DNA of 34,051 bases from Atopobiaceae bacterium (GTDB lineage: Bacteria; Actinomycetota; Coriobacteriia; Coriobacteriales; Atopobiaceae). Positions 14,512 to 23,987 of this stretch are shown piece after piece (the stretch's first letter is position 1; the number at the start of each line of letters is the position of its first letter). Made by a program: the position numbers and the translations under genes. The stretch lies in NCBI GenBank assembly GCA_017545665.1, contig JAFWKQ010000092.1:1-34051 (forward strand), in the 5' to 3' direction. The notes beneath the pieces are model-generated. The model was not told where the DNA came from. It searched no databases and saw only the letters and a list, made by a program, of their open reading frames with translations.

Positions 14512-16367
14512 CTTGCGTTGCCTTCTCACAGGAAGGAGTCGCCCTCGCTCGTCGCGTGGCACAGGGTTTGGCTCAGCAAGGGGACGAGGTATCTCTTTGC
14601 GCTCCAAGTCGCCTTGCCAAGGCTGCGAACGAAGACCATGGCTCACCCCACATAGACGAGCTGGACTCCCTACACGCATGGACCGCCAACGCATTCGAGC
14701 AGTCGGATGCGCTGCTCTTTGTGTGCGCGTGCGGCATTGCCGTGCGCGCCATCTCACCGCACGTATGCGACAAGTTCAGCGATCCCGCCGTGGTATGCAT
14801 GGACGAAACGGCGTCCTTTGCCATTCCCCTCCTATCGGGACACGTAGGCGGCGCGAACCAACTCGCCCGACGCATAGCACGCCTTTCGGGGGTACAGGCC
14901 GCCATTACAACGGCCACCGACGTACGTGGCGTCTTTTCGGTGGACGAATGGGCGGTCGAACAGGGCCTGCACATCTTGGACCGCCCCGCGGCCAAGGAGA
15001 TAAGCGCTGCGCTGCTGGAGGGACGCACGGTTGGGCTCTTGTCCGAGTTCGCCATAGAAGGCGTCCCTCCCGAGGGCATCCGAGCCAGTGACAAGGGCGT
15101 ATGCGATCTTGGCATAAGCGTTTCGCTCGACCCCGCGCGCAAGCCCTTCGCGCGTACGCTGCGCCTCGTACCCCGCACGATTACCGTAGGTGTGGGATGC
15201 AAGCGCAACACCCCACGCAAAGCCATAGAGCGGCTGGTGGACAAGTGTCTTACCCACGCAAACGTTGCACCGCAGGCCGTGCGCACCCTTGCGAGCATCG
15301 ACGCCAAGGCCAGCGAGCCAGGCCTTCTGGAACTTGCGCAACGACGCGGTTGGCAGACGCACTTCTACACCGCTGCCAAACTCGCCGCCGTTCCCGGCAC
15401 GTTCAGCTCCTCGGACTTCGTACGCAAGACGATGGGGGTCGACAACGTGTGCGAGCGCGCGGCATGTGCAAACGGCTCGACGCTGCTCGCCGCAAAATGC
15501 GCCAAGGATGGGGTCACCGTCGCGCTCGCATACGCGACGCCCACGCTCCGCTTCCCACATATTGACGATATGGAAGAGGGGCACGCCCCTGGTCACGGGG
15601 AACTGACAAGTTCTTCCGGGGATGTGAAAAGCGCCATACTGCAATGCGTGGGCCTTGGTCCCGGCGCCGGTGCCGACCTCACCGAGCGTGCGCGCGAGGC
15701 CTTGCAGGCGGCCGATCTCATCGTGGGCTACACAACCTACGTCGACCTTGTCCGCGATCAGTTTCCCGCGGCAGAGTTCTTGTGTACGCCCATGCGCATG
15801 GAGGCACAGCGTTGCGAGGAGGCGCTGCGGCAGGCAGCAAGCGGGCGCCGCGTGGCGCTGGTGTGTTCGGGAGATCCTGGCGTATACGGCATGGCAGGGC
15901 TCGTACTTGAGCTGGCGCAGCAGTATCCACAGGTACAGGTGGAAATCGTGTCCGGTGTTACGGCCGCCTGCGGCGGTGCGGCACTTCTCGGGGCTCCCCT
16001 TATGCACGATTGGTGCTGCATCTCGCTCTCGGACCTCATGACGCCTTGGGAGCACATAGAGGCGCGTCTGCGCGCGGCGGCACAATGCGGCCTGTGTATT
16101 TGTCTGTACAATCCCGGCTCGCGTGGCCGAACGGGTCACTTACGCCAAGCCTGCGGCATCCTGCTGGAGTCATGCGACCCGCAGACGATATGCGGCATCG
16201 TGCGCAATGTGGGCAGGCCCGCCCAATCCAGCCAAACGCTCACCTTGGACGAGCTACGCAACACCAAGGTGGACATGAGCTGTTGCGTGTTTGTGGGAAA
16301 CGAGCATACGAGGCTGGTTGGCGGACGCATGGTTACCCCACGCGGCTACGCACGCGAGGAGGCATGA
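14502..16367 (+). CDS. cbiG-cbiH: Fused cobalt-precorrin-5A hydrolase (CbiG) and precorrin-3B C17-methyltransferase (CbiH)
   Basis: The 621-residue protein joins two enzymes of the corrin pathway. Residues 1 to about 355 are CbiG, which opens the lactone and releases the C2 unit; SGHVGGANQLA (112-122) and ITVGVGCKRNTP (227-238) are the family signatures. A linker of some 20 residues leads to CbiH from about 378, starting CVGLGPGAGADLTERA and continuing VGYTTYVDL, CSGDPGVYGMAG and LYNPGSRGRT. CbiH contracts the ring just before CbiF and CbiG act, so the fusion joins non-adjacent steps. It overlaps the upstream gene by 10 nt and the downstream gene by 1-4 nt. Confidence 0.95.
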   Translation: MRIACVAFSQEGVALARRVAQGLAQQGDEVSLCAPSRLAKAANEDHGSPHIDELDSLHAWTANAFEQSDALLFVCACGIAVRAISPHVCDKFSDPAVVCMDETASFAIPLLSGHVGGANQLARRIARLSGVQAAITTATDVRGVFSVDEWAVEQGLHILDRPAAKEISAALLEGRTVGLLSEFAIEGVPPEGIRASDKGVCDLGISVSLDPARKPFARTLRLVPRTITVGVGCKRNTPRKAIERLVDKCLTHANVAPQAVRTLASIDAKASEPGLLELAQRRGWQTHFYTAAKLAAVPGTFSSSDFVRKTMGVDNVCERAACANGSTLLAAKCAKDGVTVALAYATPTLRFPHIDDMEEGHAPGHGELTSSSGDVKSAILQCVGLGPGAGADLTERAREALQAADLIVGYTTYVDLVRDQFPAAEFLCTPMRMEAQRCEEALRQAASGRRVALVCSGDPGVYGMAGLVLELAQQYPQVQVEIVSGVTAACGGAALLGAPLMHDWCCISLSDLMTPWEHIEARLRAAAQCGLCICLYNPGSRGRTGHLRQACGILLESCDPQTICGIVRNVGRPAQSSQTLTLDELRNTKVDMSCCVFVGNEHTRLVGGRMVTPRGYAREEA

Positions 16368-17125
16368 TGGAAGTCCTGTTGTTTGGCGGAACAACCGAAG
16401 GACGTCAGCTCGCGGAGTGGCTGGATGGGCGCAGCACCTGCAACGTGGTGGCATGCACGGCAACAGAATACGGCGCGAGCCTCATGCCCGAGGGCTCAAA
16501 CATAGCGCGTGTTGTGGGACCACTCTCACGCGAAGACAAGTACGAGCTCATGCAGAGGCATGACTTTGCATGCATAATCGATGCGACCCACCCCTATGCG
16601 GAGCATATCTCTGCAAGCATCGATGAGCTGGCACGTTCATTCGCAAAGGACGTGGTTCGCCTTACACGCGAGACAGGACCAGCTGGCGCCTGGATCAGCG
16701 CTGCCAACGCACTGGAGGCAGCACGCACGGTGGCTACGCGGGAGGGCGTGGTGCTGCTTACCACCGGAACCAACGACCTGCCCGCATTCGTGGAGGCCAT
16801 GGACGACTACCGTGAGCGCTTGTACGTGCGCATCCTGCCAACGCCGGAGTCGCTTGCGCGTACGCTCAACCTTGGCATCCCCGCAAGCCACGTAATAGCC
16901 ATGCAGGGTCCGTTCTCCACCCAACTAAATCGTGCCCTCCTTAAGGAACTGCACACAAAGGTGCTGGTAACAAAGCGCTCTGGCGTCGCGGGTGGATTCA
17001 ACCAAAAGGTGCAGGCCGCACACGAGTGTGGCGTTGAGCTCGTTGTGGTAGAACGGCCACGCAAAGAGAGGGGCCTCTCGCTTGACGAGGCACAGGCATT
17101 GTTGGAGGAGCGCTATGGTCTATAA
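16367..17125 (+). CDS. cbiJ: Cobalt-precorrin-6A reductase
   Basis: CbiJ reduces a double bond of cobalt-precorrin-6A with NAD(P)H. The 252-residue product begins VLLFGGTTEGRQLAEWL and has IDATHPYAEHIS, the most typical segment, then TTGTNDLPAF and LVTKRSG. Two ATGs are adjacent (16364 and 16367); AGGAGG at 16357-16362 is better spaced for 16367. It overlaps the next gene by 11 nt. Confidence 0.93.
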   Translation: MEVLLFGGTTEGRQLAEWLDGRSTCNVVACTATEYGASLMPEGSNIARVVGPLSREDKYELMQRHDFACIIDATHPYAEHISASIDELARSFAKDVVRLTRETGPAGAWISAANALEAARTVATREGVVLLTTGTNDLPAFVEAMDDYRERLYVRILPTPESLARTLNLGIPASHVIAMQGPFSTQLNRALLKELHTKVLVTKRSGVAGGFNQKVQAAHECGVELVVVERPRKERGLSLDEAQALLEERYGL

Positions 17126-18377
17126 GGTACATGTGCTGGGCATGGGTATGGGAAACCCCAACACCCTCACGCAGGAGGCACTGCAAGCCCTGCAGGAAAG
17201 CGACCTCATCGTTGGATCGCGCCGCCTGCTCGACACCCTGGCTGCCTTTGAGGTGCCCAAGGTCGCGCTCACACGCACGCAGGACATCGCGCGCGAGCTA
17301 CGCGAATCGTCCGCTCGTACGGCCAGCGTGGTAATGAGCGGTGACGTGGGGTTCTACAGCGGGGCCACGGGACTCTACGGGCATCTGGATGGCATGGATG
17401 TGCACGTAATCCCCGGCATCTCGTCGCTGCAGTACCTGTGCGCAAAGCTACGCGTGAGCTGGCAGGACGCTCACGTAATCTCGGTCCATGGGCGCGACTG
17501 CGATGTTGCGGCGCACGTTCAGTCCCACGGCAAGACCTTCATACTATCGGGTGGCAGCACCACGGCACAGGACATCTGCGCACTGCTGGTCGCACGCGGA
17601 CTTGAGGACGTATTGGTAAGCGTGGGAGAGCTCCTCTCCTACGAAGACGAACGCATTACAACGGGCACGGCCGCGCAATTGGCACAGTCCGAGTTCGCGG
17701 CGCTGAACGCGCTCCTCGTAATTAACCCCCATCCGCTCGTAGCCACCACAGCGCCGGGGATTTCCGACGACGCCTTCGCACGTGGCAAGGTGCCCATGAC
17801 CAAGGAGGAGGTGCGCTCGCTCGCCCTCTGCAAGCTCCGCATTGAGCCATGCCACACAATATGGGACGTGGGTGCAGGCACGGGATCCGTAAGCGTGGAG
17901 GCAGCACGTATGGCCACGCTCGGGCAAGTGCTCTCCATAGAGAGAAACCCCGCCGCCATAGAGCTCTTGCACGCCAACAAAAGGGCCTTTGGCCTTACGA
18001 ATCTACGCATTGTGGAGGGCGAGGCTCCGCAAGCATTGCAGGGGTTGCCAAGGCCGCACCGCGTGTTCGTGGGAGGCAACGGATCCAACCTGGAGGCAAT
18101 ACTGCGCGTTGCGTTTGACGCCAACCCACAGGCACGCGTCTGCATTACCGCCGTAACCCTGGAAACTGTATCGCAGGCGCTCCTGTGCATACGCGAGCTT
18201 GGGCTCCGTGAGGTCGATATGGTGCAGCTCAGTGTGGCAAAGGCACGCGAGGCAGGGGCCTACCACCTCATGACGGCACAAAATCCGGTTTATGTGATAA
18301 GCGCCTGGGGCCCCGCATGGAGTCTAGAGGAAGGGCAGGACGCTCGCTACACCTCACCGAAATCGGGAAGGGAGTAG
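17115..18377 (+). CDS. cbiET: Fused cobalt-precorrin-7 C5-methyltransferase (CbiE) and C15-methyltransferase/decarboxylase (CbiT)
   Basis: The 420-residue protein combines CbiE (about 1-205, VLGMGMGNPNTLT, MSGDVGFYSGA, PGISSLQYL) with CbiT (about 225-410). CbiT has the SAM-binding loop DVGAGTGSVSVEAAR at 251-265 and FVGGNG. The two domains methylate C5 and C15 and remove the acetate side-chain carboxyl; the same fusion is the aerobic CobL. The start ATG 17115 lies inside cbiJ, after GGAGGAG. CbiA starts 4 nt after its stop. Confidence 0.95.
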   Translation: MVYKVHVLGMGMGNPNTLTQEALQALQESDLIVGSRRLLDTLAAFEVPKVALTRTQDIARELRESSARTASVVMSGDVGFYSGATGLYGHLDGMDVHVIPGISSLQYLCAKLRVSWQDAHVISVHGRDCDVAAHVQSHGKTFILSGGSTTAQDICALLVARGLEDVLVSVGELLSYEDERITTGTAAQLAQSEFAALNALLVINPHPLVATTAPGISDDAFARGKVPMTKEEVRSLALCKLRIEPCHTIWDVGAGTGSVSVEAARMATLGQVLSIERNPAAIELLHANKRAFGLTNLRIVEGEAPQALQGLPRPHRVFVGGNGSNLEAILRVAFDANPQARVCITAVTLETVSQALLCIRELGLREVDMVQLSVAKAREAGAYHLMTAQNPVYVISAWGPAWSLEEGQDARYTSPKSGRE

Positions 18378-18381
18378 CGCT

Positions 18382-19767
18382 ATGCAGGCACACGTTGCAC
18401 GCCTGCTCGTGGCGGCCCCTGGCAGCGGATCGGGAAAGACCTCCGTTGTATGCGGCATCTTGCGTGCCCTTGTCGCACGCGGACTCTGCCCACATGCGGC
18501 AAAGTGCGGACCCGACTACCTGGACCCCCTCTTCATGGAGCGGTTGCTCAACACCCCCTCGTGTAACCTCGATCCCTTCCTCGCAGGACCCGATCTCGTA
18601 CGCGAGCTCGCGGCAACACAGGGACAAGGGGCCGACCTCCTACTCATAGAGGGAGTGATGGGCTATTACGACGGCATTGCCCACACGCATGAGTCGTCTT
18701 CCTACGACGTCGCCCGGATTACCAACACACCAACGGTTCTGGTGGTTGACGCGCGAGGCAAGGCGCTCTCGGTGGCAGCGGAGATTCGCGGGTTCTTGGA
18801 GTTCCGAACTCCCTCGCAGATTGCGGGCGTCATCCTCAACCATGTGTCGGAAGGCTATTATCCGCGCCTGCGCTCCCTGGTGGAGGAGGAGACCGGCGTC
18901 CCCGTACTGGGACACCTCCCCCACCTGGAAGAGGCGGCACTGCCCAGCCGTCATTTGGGACTGATTCGGCCAGAAGAGGTGAAGGACCTGGAACACAGGT
19001 TGAGCGTCCTGGAGACGGCCGTGCGCAGAACCGTGGACCTCGACGCCCTGCTCGACGTGGCACGCCAGGCACCCGCCCTTATTTATGAACCGCAAGCGCT
19101 CCCGTCGGCGGTAACGGCCTCACCTCTTATTGCCGTGGCACTCGACGACGCGTTTTGCTTCTACTACCACAGCACGTTGCGGCTGCTCGAGCAGCTGGGC
19201 GCAAGGATCGCGTTCTTCTCGCCGCTTCGCGATTCGTACCTCCCCGCGGGAGCAAGCGGGCTGTACTTGGGGGGAGGCTATCCCGAGCTGCACGCTCGCG
19301 AACTCAGCCTCAACGAGTCGATGCGCGAGGAACTGCGCACCTCCATTGCTGCGGGCATGCCCACCGTGGCCGAGTGCGGCGGCTTCCTCTATTTGCATAA
19401 CACGTTGGAAGACAAGGACGGGCACCCCTGGCCCATGGTCAGTGCCCTAAAGGGCTCGGCATTTGGCACAAATCGCTTGGGTACCTTTGGTTACGCCACG
19501 CTTACGGCACGCCACGACGGTCTGCTTTGCGATGCGGGAGAGACCCTTGCTGCCCATGAGTTCCATTACTGGAACAGCACCAACGCCGGCGCATCGTTTT
19601 TCGCGCGAAAGCCGTACGCGAGCAAGGAATGGGACTGCGTAATCGCAACGCCCACGCTCCATGCAGGCTTTCCGCACCTCTACCTGCGAAGCGCGCCTCA
19701 GGCAGCGCTTCGGTTCGTGAGTGCCTGCACGGCGTTTTCCACGGCGAAGAAGGAGGATGCGTCATGA
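18382..19767 (+). CDS. cbiA: Cobyrinate a,c-diamide synthase
   Basis: CbiA amidates the a and c side chains with ATP and glutamine. The 461-residue protein opens with a P-loop (APGSGSGKTS, 12-21), followed by CGPDYLDPLF and EGVMGYYDG. The C-terminal half is a class I glutaminase-like domain with GLYLGGGYPELHA and Cys332 in VAECGGFLYL. The last residues are coded by DNA that overlaps the start of cbiB (ATGA at 19764). Confidence 0.96.
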   Translation: MQAHVARLLVAAPGSGSGKTSVVCGILRALVARGLCPHAAKCGPDYLDPLFMERLLNTPSCNLDPFLAGPDLVRELAATQGQGADLLLIEGVMGYYDGIAHTHESSSYDVARITNTPTVLVVDARGKALSVAAEIRGFLEFRTPSQIAGVILNHVSEGYYPRLRSLVEEETGVPVLGHLPHLEEAALPSRHLGLIRPEEVKDLEHRLSVLETAVRRTVDLDALLDVARQAPALIYEPQALPSAVTASPLIAVALDDAFCFYYHSTLRLLEQLGARIAFFSPLRDSYLPAGASGLYLGGGYPELHARELSLNESMREELRTSIAAGMPTVAECGGFLYLHNTLEDKDGHPWPMVSALKGSAFGTNRLGTFGYATLTARHDGLLCDAGETLAAHEFHYWNSTNAGASFFARKPYASKEWDCVIATPTLHAGFPHLYLRSAPQAALRFVSACTAFSTAKKEDAS

Positions 19768-20738
19768 GGAGCCTCGTTCCCATGGTCTGCGGGTTTGCGC
19801 TCGACACCGCGTTGGGCGATCCCTATTCCATGCCACACGTTATTCGCCTGGTGGGCAAGCTCATAGCGTCGTCCGAGCAAACGATTCGACGGTTGCTCCC
19901 CTCCACGCCGGCAGGCGAGCGCGCTGGCGGCATCCTGCTTGCGGTAACCGTGGACGTTCTCTCATGCGCGGGCATGGTGGCCGTGCTACGCCTCGCCAAC
20001 GCCGTCTCGCCCAAGGTGGGGTTTGTGGCGCACACATTCGCTTGCTATCAGCTCATCGCCGCGCGCCAACTGCAAAAGGAAGCCTCGCACGTGCAGGACG
20101 AGCTGTGCCGCAATGGCCTGGAGGCAGGACGGGTGGCCGTGAGCATGATCGTAGGGCGCGACACGCAGGAGCTCGACGAGGCCGGCGTGCTCCGTGCCGC
20201 CATCGAGACGGTTGCCGAGAATACCTCCGATGGCGTGGTTGCTCCCCTGCTGTTTATGGCAGTGGGCGGCGCGCCGGCGGCCATGCTGTACAAGGCCACC
20301 AATACCATGGACTCCATGGTGGGCTACAAAAACGATCGCTACAAGGACTTTGGCTGGGCCGCCGCCAAGCTGGACGACGTTCTCAATTGGATACCAGCCC
20401 GCGTTACCGGCGCGATCATGTGCGTTGCCGCGCCTGCCGTTGGGCTGAGTGGCACCAATGCATGGCGCATACTGCAACGCGACAAGCGCCGGCACGCCTC
20501 CCCCAACGCCGCCTATCCCGAGGCGGCCTGCGCGGGAGCGTTGGGCATACAGCTGGCGGGCCCAGCCAGCTACTTTGGCGTCCTGCATGACAAGCCAACC
20601 ATAGGTGACGATACTCGCAGCATAGAGCCTGCCGACGTCGAGCGAGCCACACGCCTGATGTATGCCACGAGCGTCCTGGCTCTGGCACTCAGCGTCGCCG
20701 TCTCCGTGACGTTGGGCACACTGCGCAAGAGGAGGTAG
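19764..20738 (+). CDS. cbiB: Adenosylcobinamide-phosphate synthase
   Basis: CbiB is an integral membrane enzyme that attaches aminopropanol phosphate to adenosylcobyric acid. The 324-residue product starts with the family pattern FALDTALGDPYSMPHVIRLVGK and has VGRDTQELDE, ETVAENTSDGVVAPL, NTMDSMVGYKNDRYKDFGWAAAKLDD and several hydrophobic helices, including one near the C-terminus. The start overlaps the cbiA stop. The partner substrate is made by the next gene, cobD. Confidence 0.95.
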   Translation: MRSLVPMVCGFALDTALGDPYSMPHVIRLVGKLIASSEQTIRRLLPSTPAGERAGGILLAVTVDVLSCAGMVAVLRLANAVSPKVGFVAHTFACYQLIAARQLQKEASHVQDELCRNGLEAGRVAVSMIVGRDTQELDEAGVLRAAIETVAENTSDGVVAPLLFMAVGGAPAAMLYKATNTMDSMVGYKNDRYKDFGWAAAKLDDVLNWIPARVTGAIMCVAAPAVGLSGTNAWRILQRDKRRHASPNAAYPEAACAGALGIQLAGPASYFGVLHDKPTIGDDTRSIEPADVERATRLMYATSVLALALSVAVSVTLGTLRKRR

Positions 20739-20744
20739 GCCAAC

Positions 20745-21800
20745 ATGAGACGCTTTGAGCACGGTGGCGACACGTTTGGGCATCCCGACTGCTTGGACTT
20801 CTCGGCAAGCCTCAACCCGCTGGGAATGCCCGAGGCCGCGCAACGGGCCCTTGAAGCCTGTGCACAGGCATGCGTTACCTATCCCGACCCGCGCTGTCGC
20901 TCCCTCACAGCCGCAATTGCCGCCCATGAGGGCGTTCCGACCACATGGGTAGTGCCTTGCGCAGGAGCCACGGACGCCTTCTGGCGACTATGCCTTGTGG
21001 CACGACCCGCTCAGGCACTCGTGTGCGCTCCCTGCTACTCCGGCTACGAGGAGGCGTTGGTTGCCACGGGCACGGGCTCTGCCACTCGCATTCGCTATCA
21101 CAGACTGCGCGCATGCGAGGATTTTGTCCTTACCACACGCTTTGCAAGCAACCTGACCGAGGAGGACGACCTCGCGTTTATTGCGAACCCCAACAACCCA
21201 ACGGGCCGCTGCGTTCCCCGTGACGTACTTGATGCCTGCCTTTGTCGCTCTCGCGAAGTCCATGCCCTCATGGTGCTGGACGAATGCTTTATTGAGCTTA
21301 CCGAACAGGCTGGCTCCACCGCACTTCTGGCCAACCATCCCAACCTCGTCCTGGTAAAGGCGCTCACCAAATCGCACTGCCTCGCCGGCCTGCGAGTGGG
21401 ATATCTGCTTTGCGCGGACGAGGGACTTGCAAGGCGCTTGCGCCAGGTGGGACAACCCTGGGCCATCAGCACGCCCGCGCAGCTGGCTGGGACGGCCGCC
21501 CTCAAAGACGCCGCCTTTATGCAGAAGAGCGTGGCGGCAATAAGCCTCGAGCGCGAACGAATGCGCAAAGCGCTGCAGTTTGCGAACGTGCGAGTGATTC
21601 CCAGCGATGCGAACTTCCTCCTGCTCCACGGACCAGAAGGTCTTGTTAAGGCGCTCGGGCGCCACAAGATCCTTGCGAGGTCTTGCGAGAACTTCGTGGG
21701 CCTAAACGCTAGCTGGCTGCGCGTTGCGGTGCGCACACGCGAGGAAAACGACCGCCTTCTTGATGCGATGCATCTGGCCTTGGAAGAGGTGACGCCATGA
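20745..21800 (+). CDS. cobD: L-threonine-O-3-phosphate decarboxylase (PLP)
   Basis: This class II aminotransferase-fold protein (351 aa) should supply (R)-1-amino-2-propanol phosphate. The features seen are FSASLNPLGMP, CAGATDAFWRL, the NPNNPTGR loop (148-155), DECFIEL and the PLP lysine K209 in LTKSHCLAGLRVGY. HisC is the close relative, but the position between cbiB and cbiP fixes the role. It starts 6 nt after cbiB, with AGGAGG upstream, and overlaps cbiP by 4 nt. Confidence 0.9.
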   Translation: MRRFEHGGDTFGHPDCLDFSASLNPLGMPEAAQRALEACAQACVTYPDPRCRSLTAAIAAHEGVPTTWVVPCAGATDAFWRLCLVARPAQALVCAPCYSGYEEALVATGTGSATRIRYHRLRACEDFVLTTRFASNLTEEDDLAFIANPNNPTGRCVPRDVLDACLCRSREVHALMVLDECFIELTEQAGSTALLANHPNLVLVKALTKSHCLAGLRVGYLLCADEGLARRLRQVGQPWAISTPAQLAGTAALKDAAFMQKSVAAISLERERMRKALQFANVRVIPSDANFLLLHGPEGLVKALGRHKILARSCENFVGLNASWLRVAVRTREENDRLLDAMHLALEEVTP

Positions 21801-23317
21801 AAGGCAACGTGCTCATGGTTCAGGGGACCATGTCGGGGGCAGGAAAGAGCCTGCTGGTTGCGGGCCTTTGCAGGATACTGGCGCAAGACGGCGTTTCCGT
21901 CGCGCCCTTTAAGTCGCAGAACATGGCACTCAACTCGTTCGTCACGCGCGACGGGCTGGAGATGGGTCGTGCGCAGGTAACCCAAGCCGAGGCAGCTGGA
22001 GTTGAGCCGCACGTACACATGAACCCCGTGCTGCTCAAACCCACCAGCAACACGGGAAGCCAGGTTATCGTGCGGGGTAAGCCTGTTGGCACCATGTCGG
22101 CACGGGAGTACTTTGCGTTTAGACGCACGCTCAAGCAGCCCATTATGGAGTCATTCCGTGCCCTGCAGGAGCGCTTTGACGTGGTGCTCATAGAAGGAGC
22201 CGGAAGCCCGGTGGAGCTCAACCTCAAGCACGACGACATTGTGAACATGGGTATGGCCCGCATGGCGCACTCGCCGGTTCTGCTCGTGGGAGACATAGAC
22301 CGCGGAGGCGTTTTTGCCCAGCTCATTGGCACTGTCATGCTCTTGGGGGAAGAGGAGCGCAAGTTGGTGCGCGCCTCCGTGGTAAACAAGTTCCGCGGCG
22401 ACGTGACCCTCTTCAAAGACGGTGTGGGCATGCTGGAAGAGCGCATGGGCATACCAGTGGCCGGCGTCGTGCCGTATTTGCAGGTGCAGATAGACGAGGA
22501 GGACAGCGCGGGCGGTAGGCTCGATGCGCAAACGGGGCAGGCTGGGCATACGGGCGCGCTTGTGGATGTGGCAGTGCTGCGCCTCCCCCGCATTTCCAAC
22601 TTCACGGACTTCTGTGCCCTGGACGCCATGGAGGGCGTGCGGTTGCGCTACACAAGCTCTGCGCGCGAGCTCGGCACGCCCGACCTTCTCATATTGCCGG
22701 GAACCAAGTCCACCATGGACGACCTGCGTTGGCTCAAGGAGCAGGGATTGGACGTTGCGATTCATGCGGCAGCGCAAAGGGGCGTTCCGGTGCTCGGCAT
22801 ATGCGGCGGATATCAGATTCTCGGCACCAGCGTGGAAGACCCGCACGGCACAGAAGGAGGTGGAGCCGAGCGAGGGCTGGGCCTCTTACCCGTGCGCACG
22901 GTATTTGAGGCAAACAAACGCACGGTACAATCCCAAGGATCGTTTTGCACCGTGGGTGGGACATTGGCGAACTTGTCACATAAGGCCGTACGTGGCTACG
23001 AGATTCACGCGGGCAAAACCGTTCGCGAGGGAGGAAGCCCTCTCTTGACGCTCGATCAAGGGCACGGCATACCACTTGAGGATGGCTGTGCGCAGCAAAA
23101 CGTATACGGAACCTACCTGCACGGCCTCTTTGACGAGCAAGGGGTCGCAGAGGCCCTTCTGCAGGCACTCATGGCGGCAAGGGGCATCGTCACAGACGGA
23201 GTGCAGGCCCAGGATATGGCGACGTATAGGCAACGGCAGTACGACCTGCTTGCCGACGGCTTGCGACAGAGCCTGAACATGGACCTCGTGTATTCCATTC
23301 TTGAGGAGGGCGTATGA
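21797..23317 (+). CDS. cbiP: Adenosylcobyric acid synthase
   Basis: CbiP amidates side chains b, d, e and g. The 506-residue protein has the N-terminal P-loop-like segment MVQGTMSGAGKSLL, then APFKSQNMALNSFVT, VLLKPTSNTGSQVI and GDIDRGGVFAQ. The C-terminal glutaminase domain has the nucleophile Cys336 (GICGGYQILG) and a late histidine in YGTYLHGLFD. It overlaps both neighbours by 4 nt. Confidence 0.96.
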   Translation: MKGNVLMVQGTMSGAGKSLLVAGLCRILAQDGVSVAPFKSQNMALNSFVTRDGLEMGRAQVTQAEAAGVEPHVHMNPVLLKPTSNTGSQVIVRGKPVGTMSAREYFAFRRTLKQPIMESFRALQERFDVVLIEGAGSPVELNLKHDDIVNMGMARMAHSPVLLVGDIDRGGVFAQLIGTVMLLGEEERKLVRASVVNKFRGDVTLFKDGVGMLEERMGIPVAGVVPYLQVQIDEEDSAGGRLDAQTGQAGHTGALVDVAVLRLPRISNFTDFCALDAMEGVRLRYTSSARELGTPDLLILPGTKSTMDDLRWLKEQGLDVAIHAAAQRGVPVLGICGGYQILGTSVEDPHGTEGGGAERGLGLLPVRTVFEANKRTVQSQGSFCTVGGTLANLSHKAVRGYEIHAGKTVREGGSPLLTLDQGHGIPLEDGCAQQNVYGTYLHGLFDEQGVAEALLQALMAARGIVTDGVQAQDMATYRQRQYDLLADGLRQSLNMDLVYSILEEGV

Positions 23318-23967
23318 GCAACACGGAGCAACTCGAGTACGCATTGCCACGCGACATAGAGACGCGCAGCTTTCAGATAATCGAGGAGGAGCTTGGCTCC
23401 CATGGGCTGGACCCACAAACCGCACAGGTGGTAAAGCGCGTCATTCATGCCACGGCCGACTTTGACTTTGCCAAGAGCCTGCACTTCTCGAACCACGCGG
23501 TGCAAGACGGCGTGGCAGCGCTCAAGGATGGGGCAAGCGTGGTTGCCGACACCACCATGGTTGCAGCTGGCATAAACAAACGCGTGCTGGCAAGCTTTGG
23601 CGGCAGCGTTCACGTTTTCGTGTCAGACGCCGACGTGGCGCAAGAGGCGCGCGAACGGGGAACCACCAGGTCGGCCATAAGCATGGAGCGTGCGTCCCGC
23701 CTTAAGGGTCCCCTTGTGTTTGCCATCGGAAACGCGCCCACGGCACTTCTTGCGCTACATCGACTGATAGGCGATAGGGCCATGCCAACGCCGGTGCTCG
23801 TGGTTGGCGTGCCCGTGGGATTCGTAAACGTGGTGGAATCGAAGGAGCTCATCATGGGCGACGACATGGAGCACATTGTGTCACGCGGGCGCAAGGGCGG
23901 CTCCACCGTGGCGGCAGCCATCGTTAATGCCCTTCTGTACCTTGCGTCCGACGATAGGAGCTGGTAG
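23314..23967 (+). CDS. cbiC: Cobalt-precorrin-8 methylmutase
   Basis: CbiC moves the methyl group from C11 to C12 to give cobyrinic acid. The 217-residue protein has the catalytic histidine H45 in RVIHATADFDFA, plus DTTMVAAGINK, RSAISME and GNAPTALLAL. The C-terminal part, VGVPVGFVNVVESKE, is also typical. It overlaps the cbiP stop and is followed after 20 bp by cobT. Confidence 0.96.
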   Translation: MSNTEQLEYALPRDIETRSFQIIEEELGSHGLDPQTAQVVKRVIHATADFDFAKSLHFSNHAVQDGVAALKDGASVVADTTMVAAGINKRVLASFGGSVHVFVSDADVAQEARERGTTRSAISMERASRLKGPLVFAIGNAPTALLALHRLIGDRAMPTPVLVVGVPVGFVNVVESKELIMGDDMEHIVSRGRKGGSTVAAAIVNALLYLASDDRSW

Positions 23968-23987
23968 CGCCAGAGAGGAAACGGTCC

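Noticed and set aside
14832..16139. A 435-codon minus-strand frame opposite cbiG-cbiH
   Set aside because: The opposite strand codes a protein with full CbiG and CbiH motifs, and the minus-strand product has no recognisable domain.
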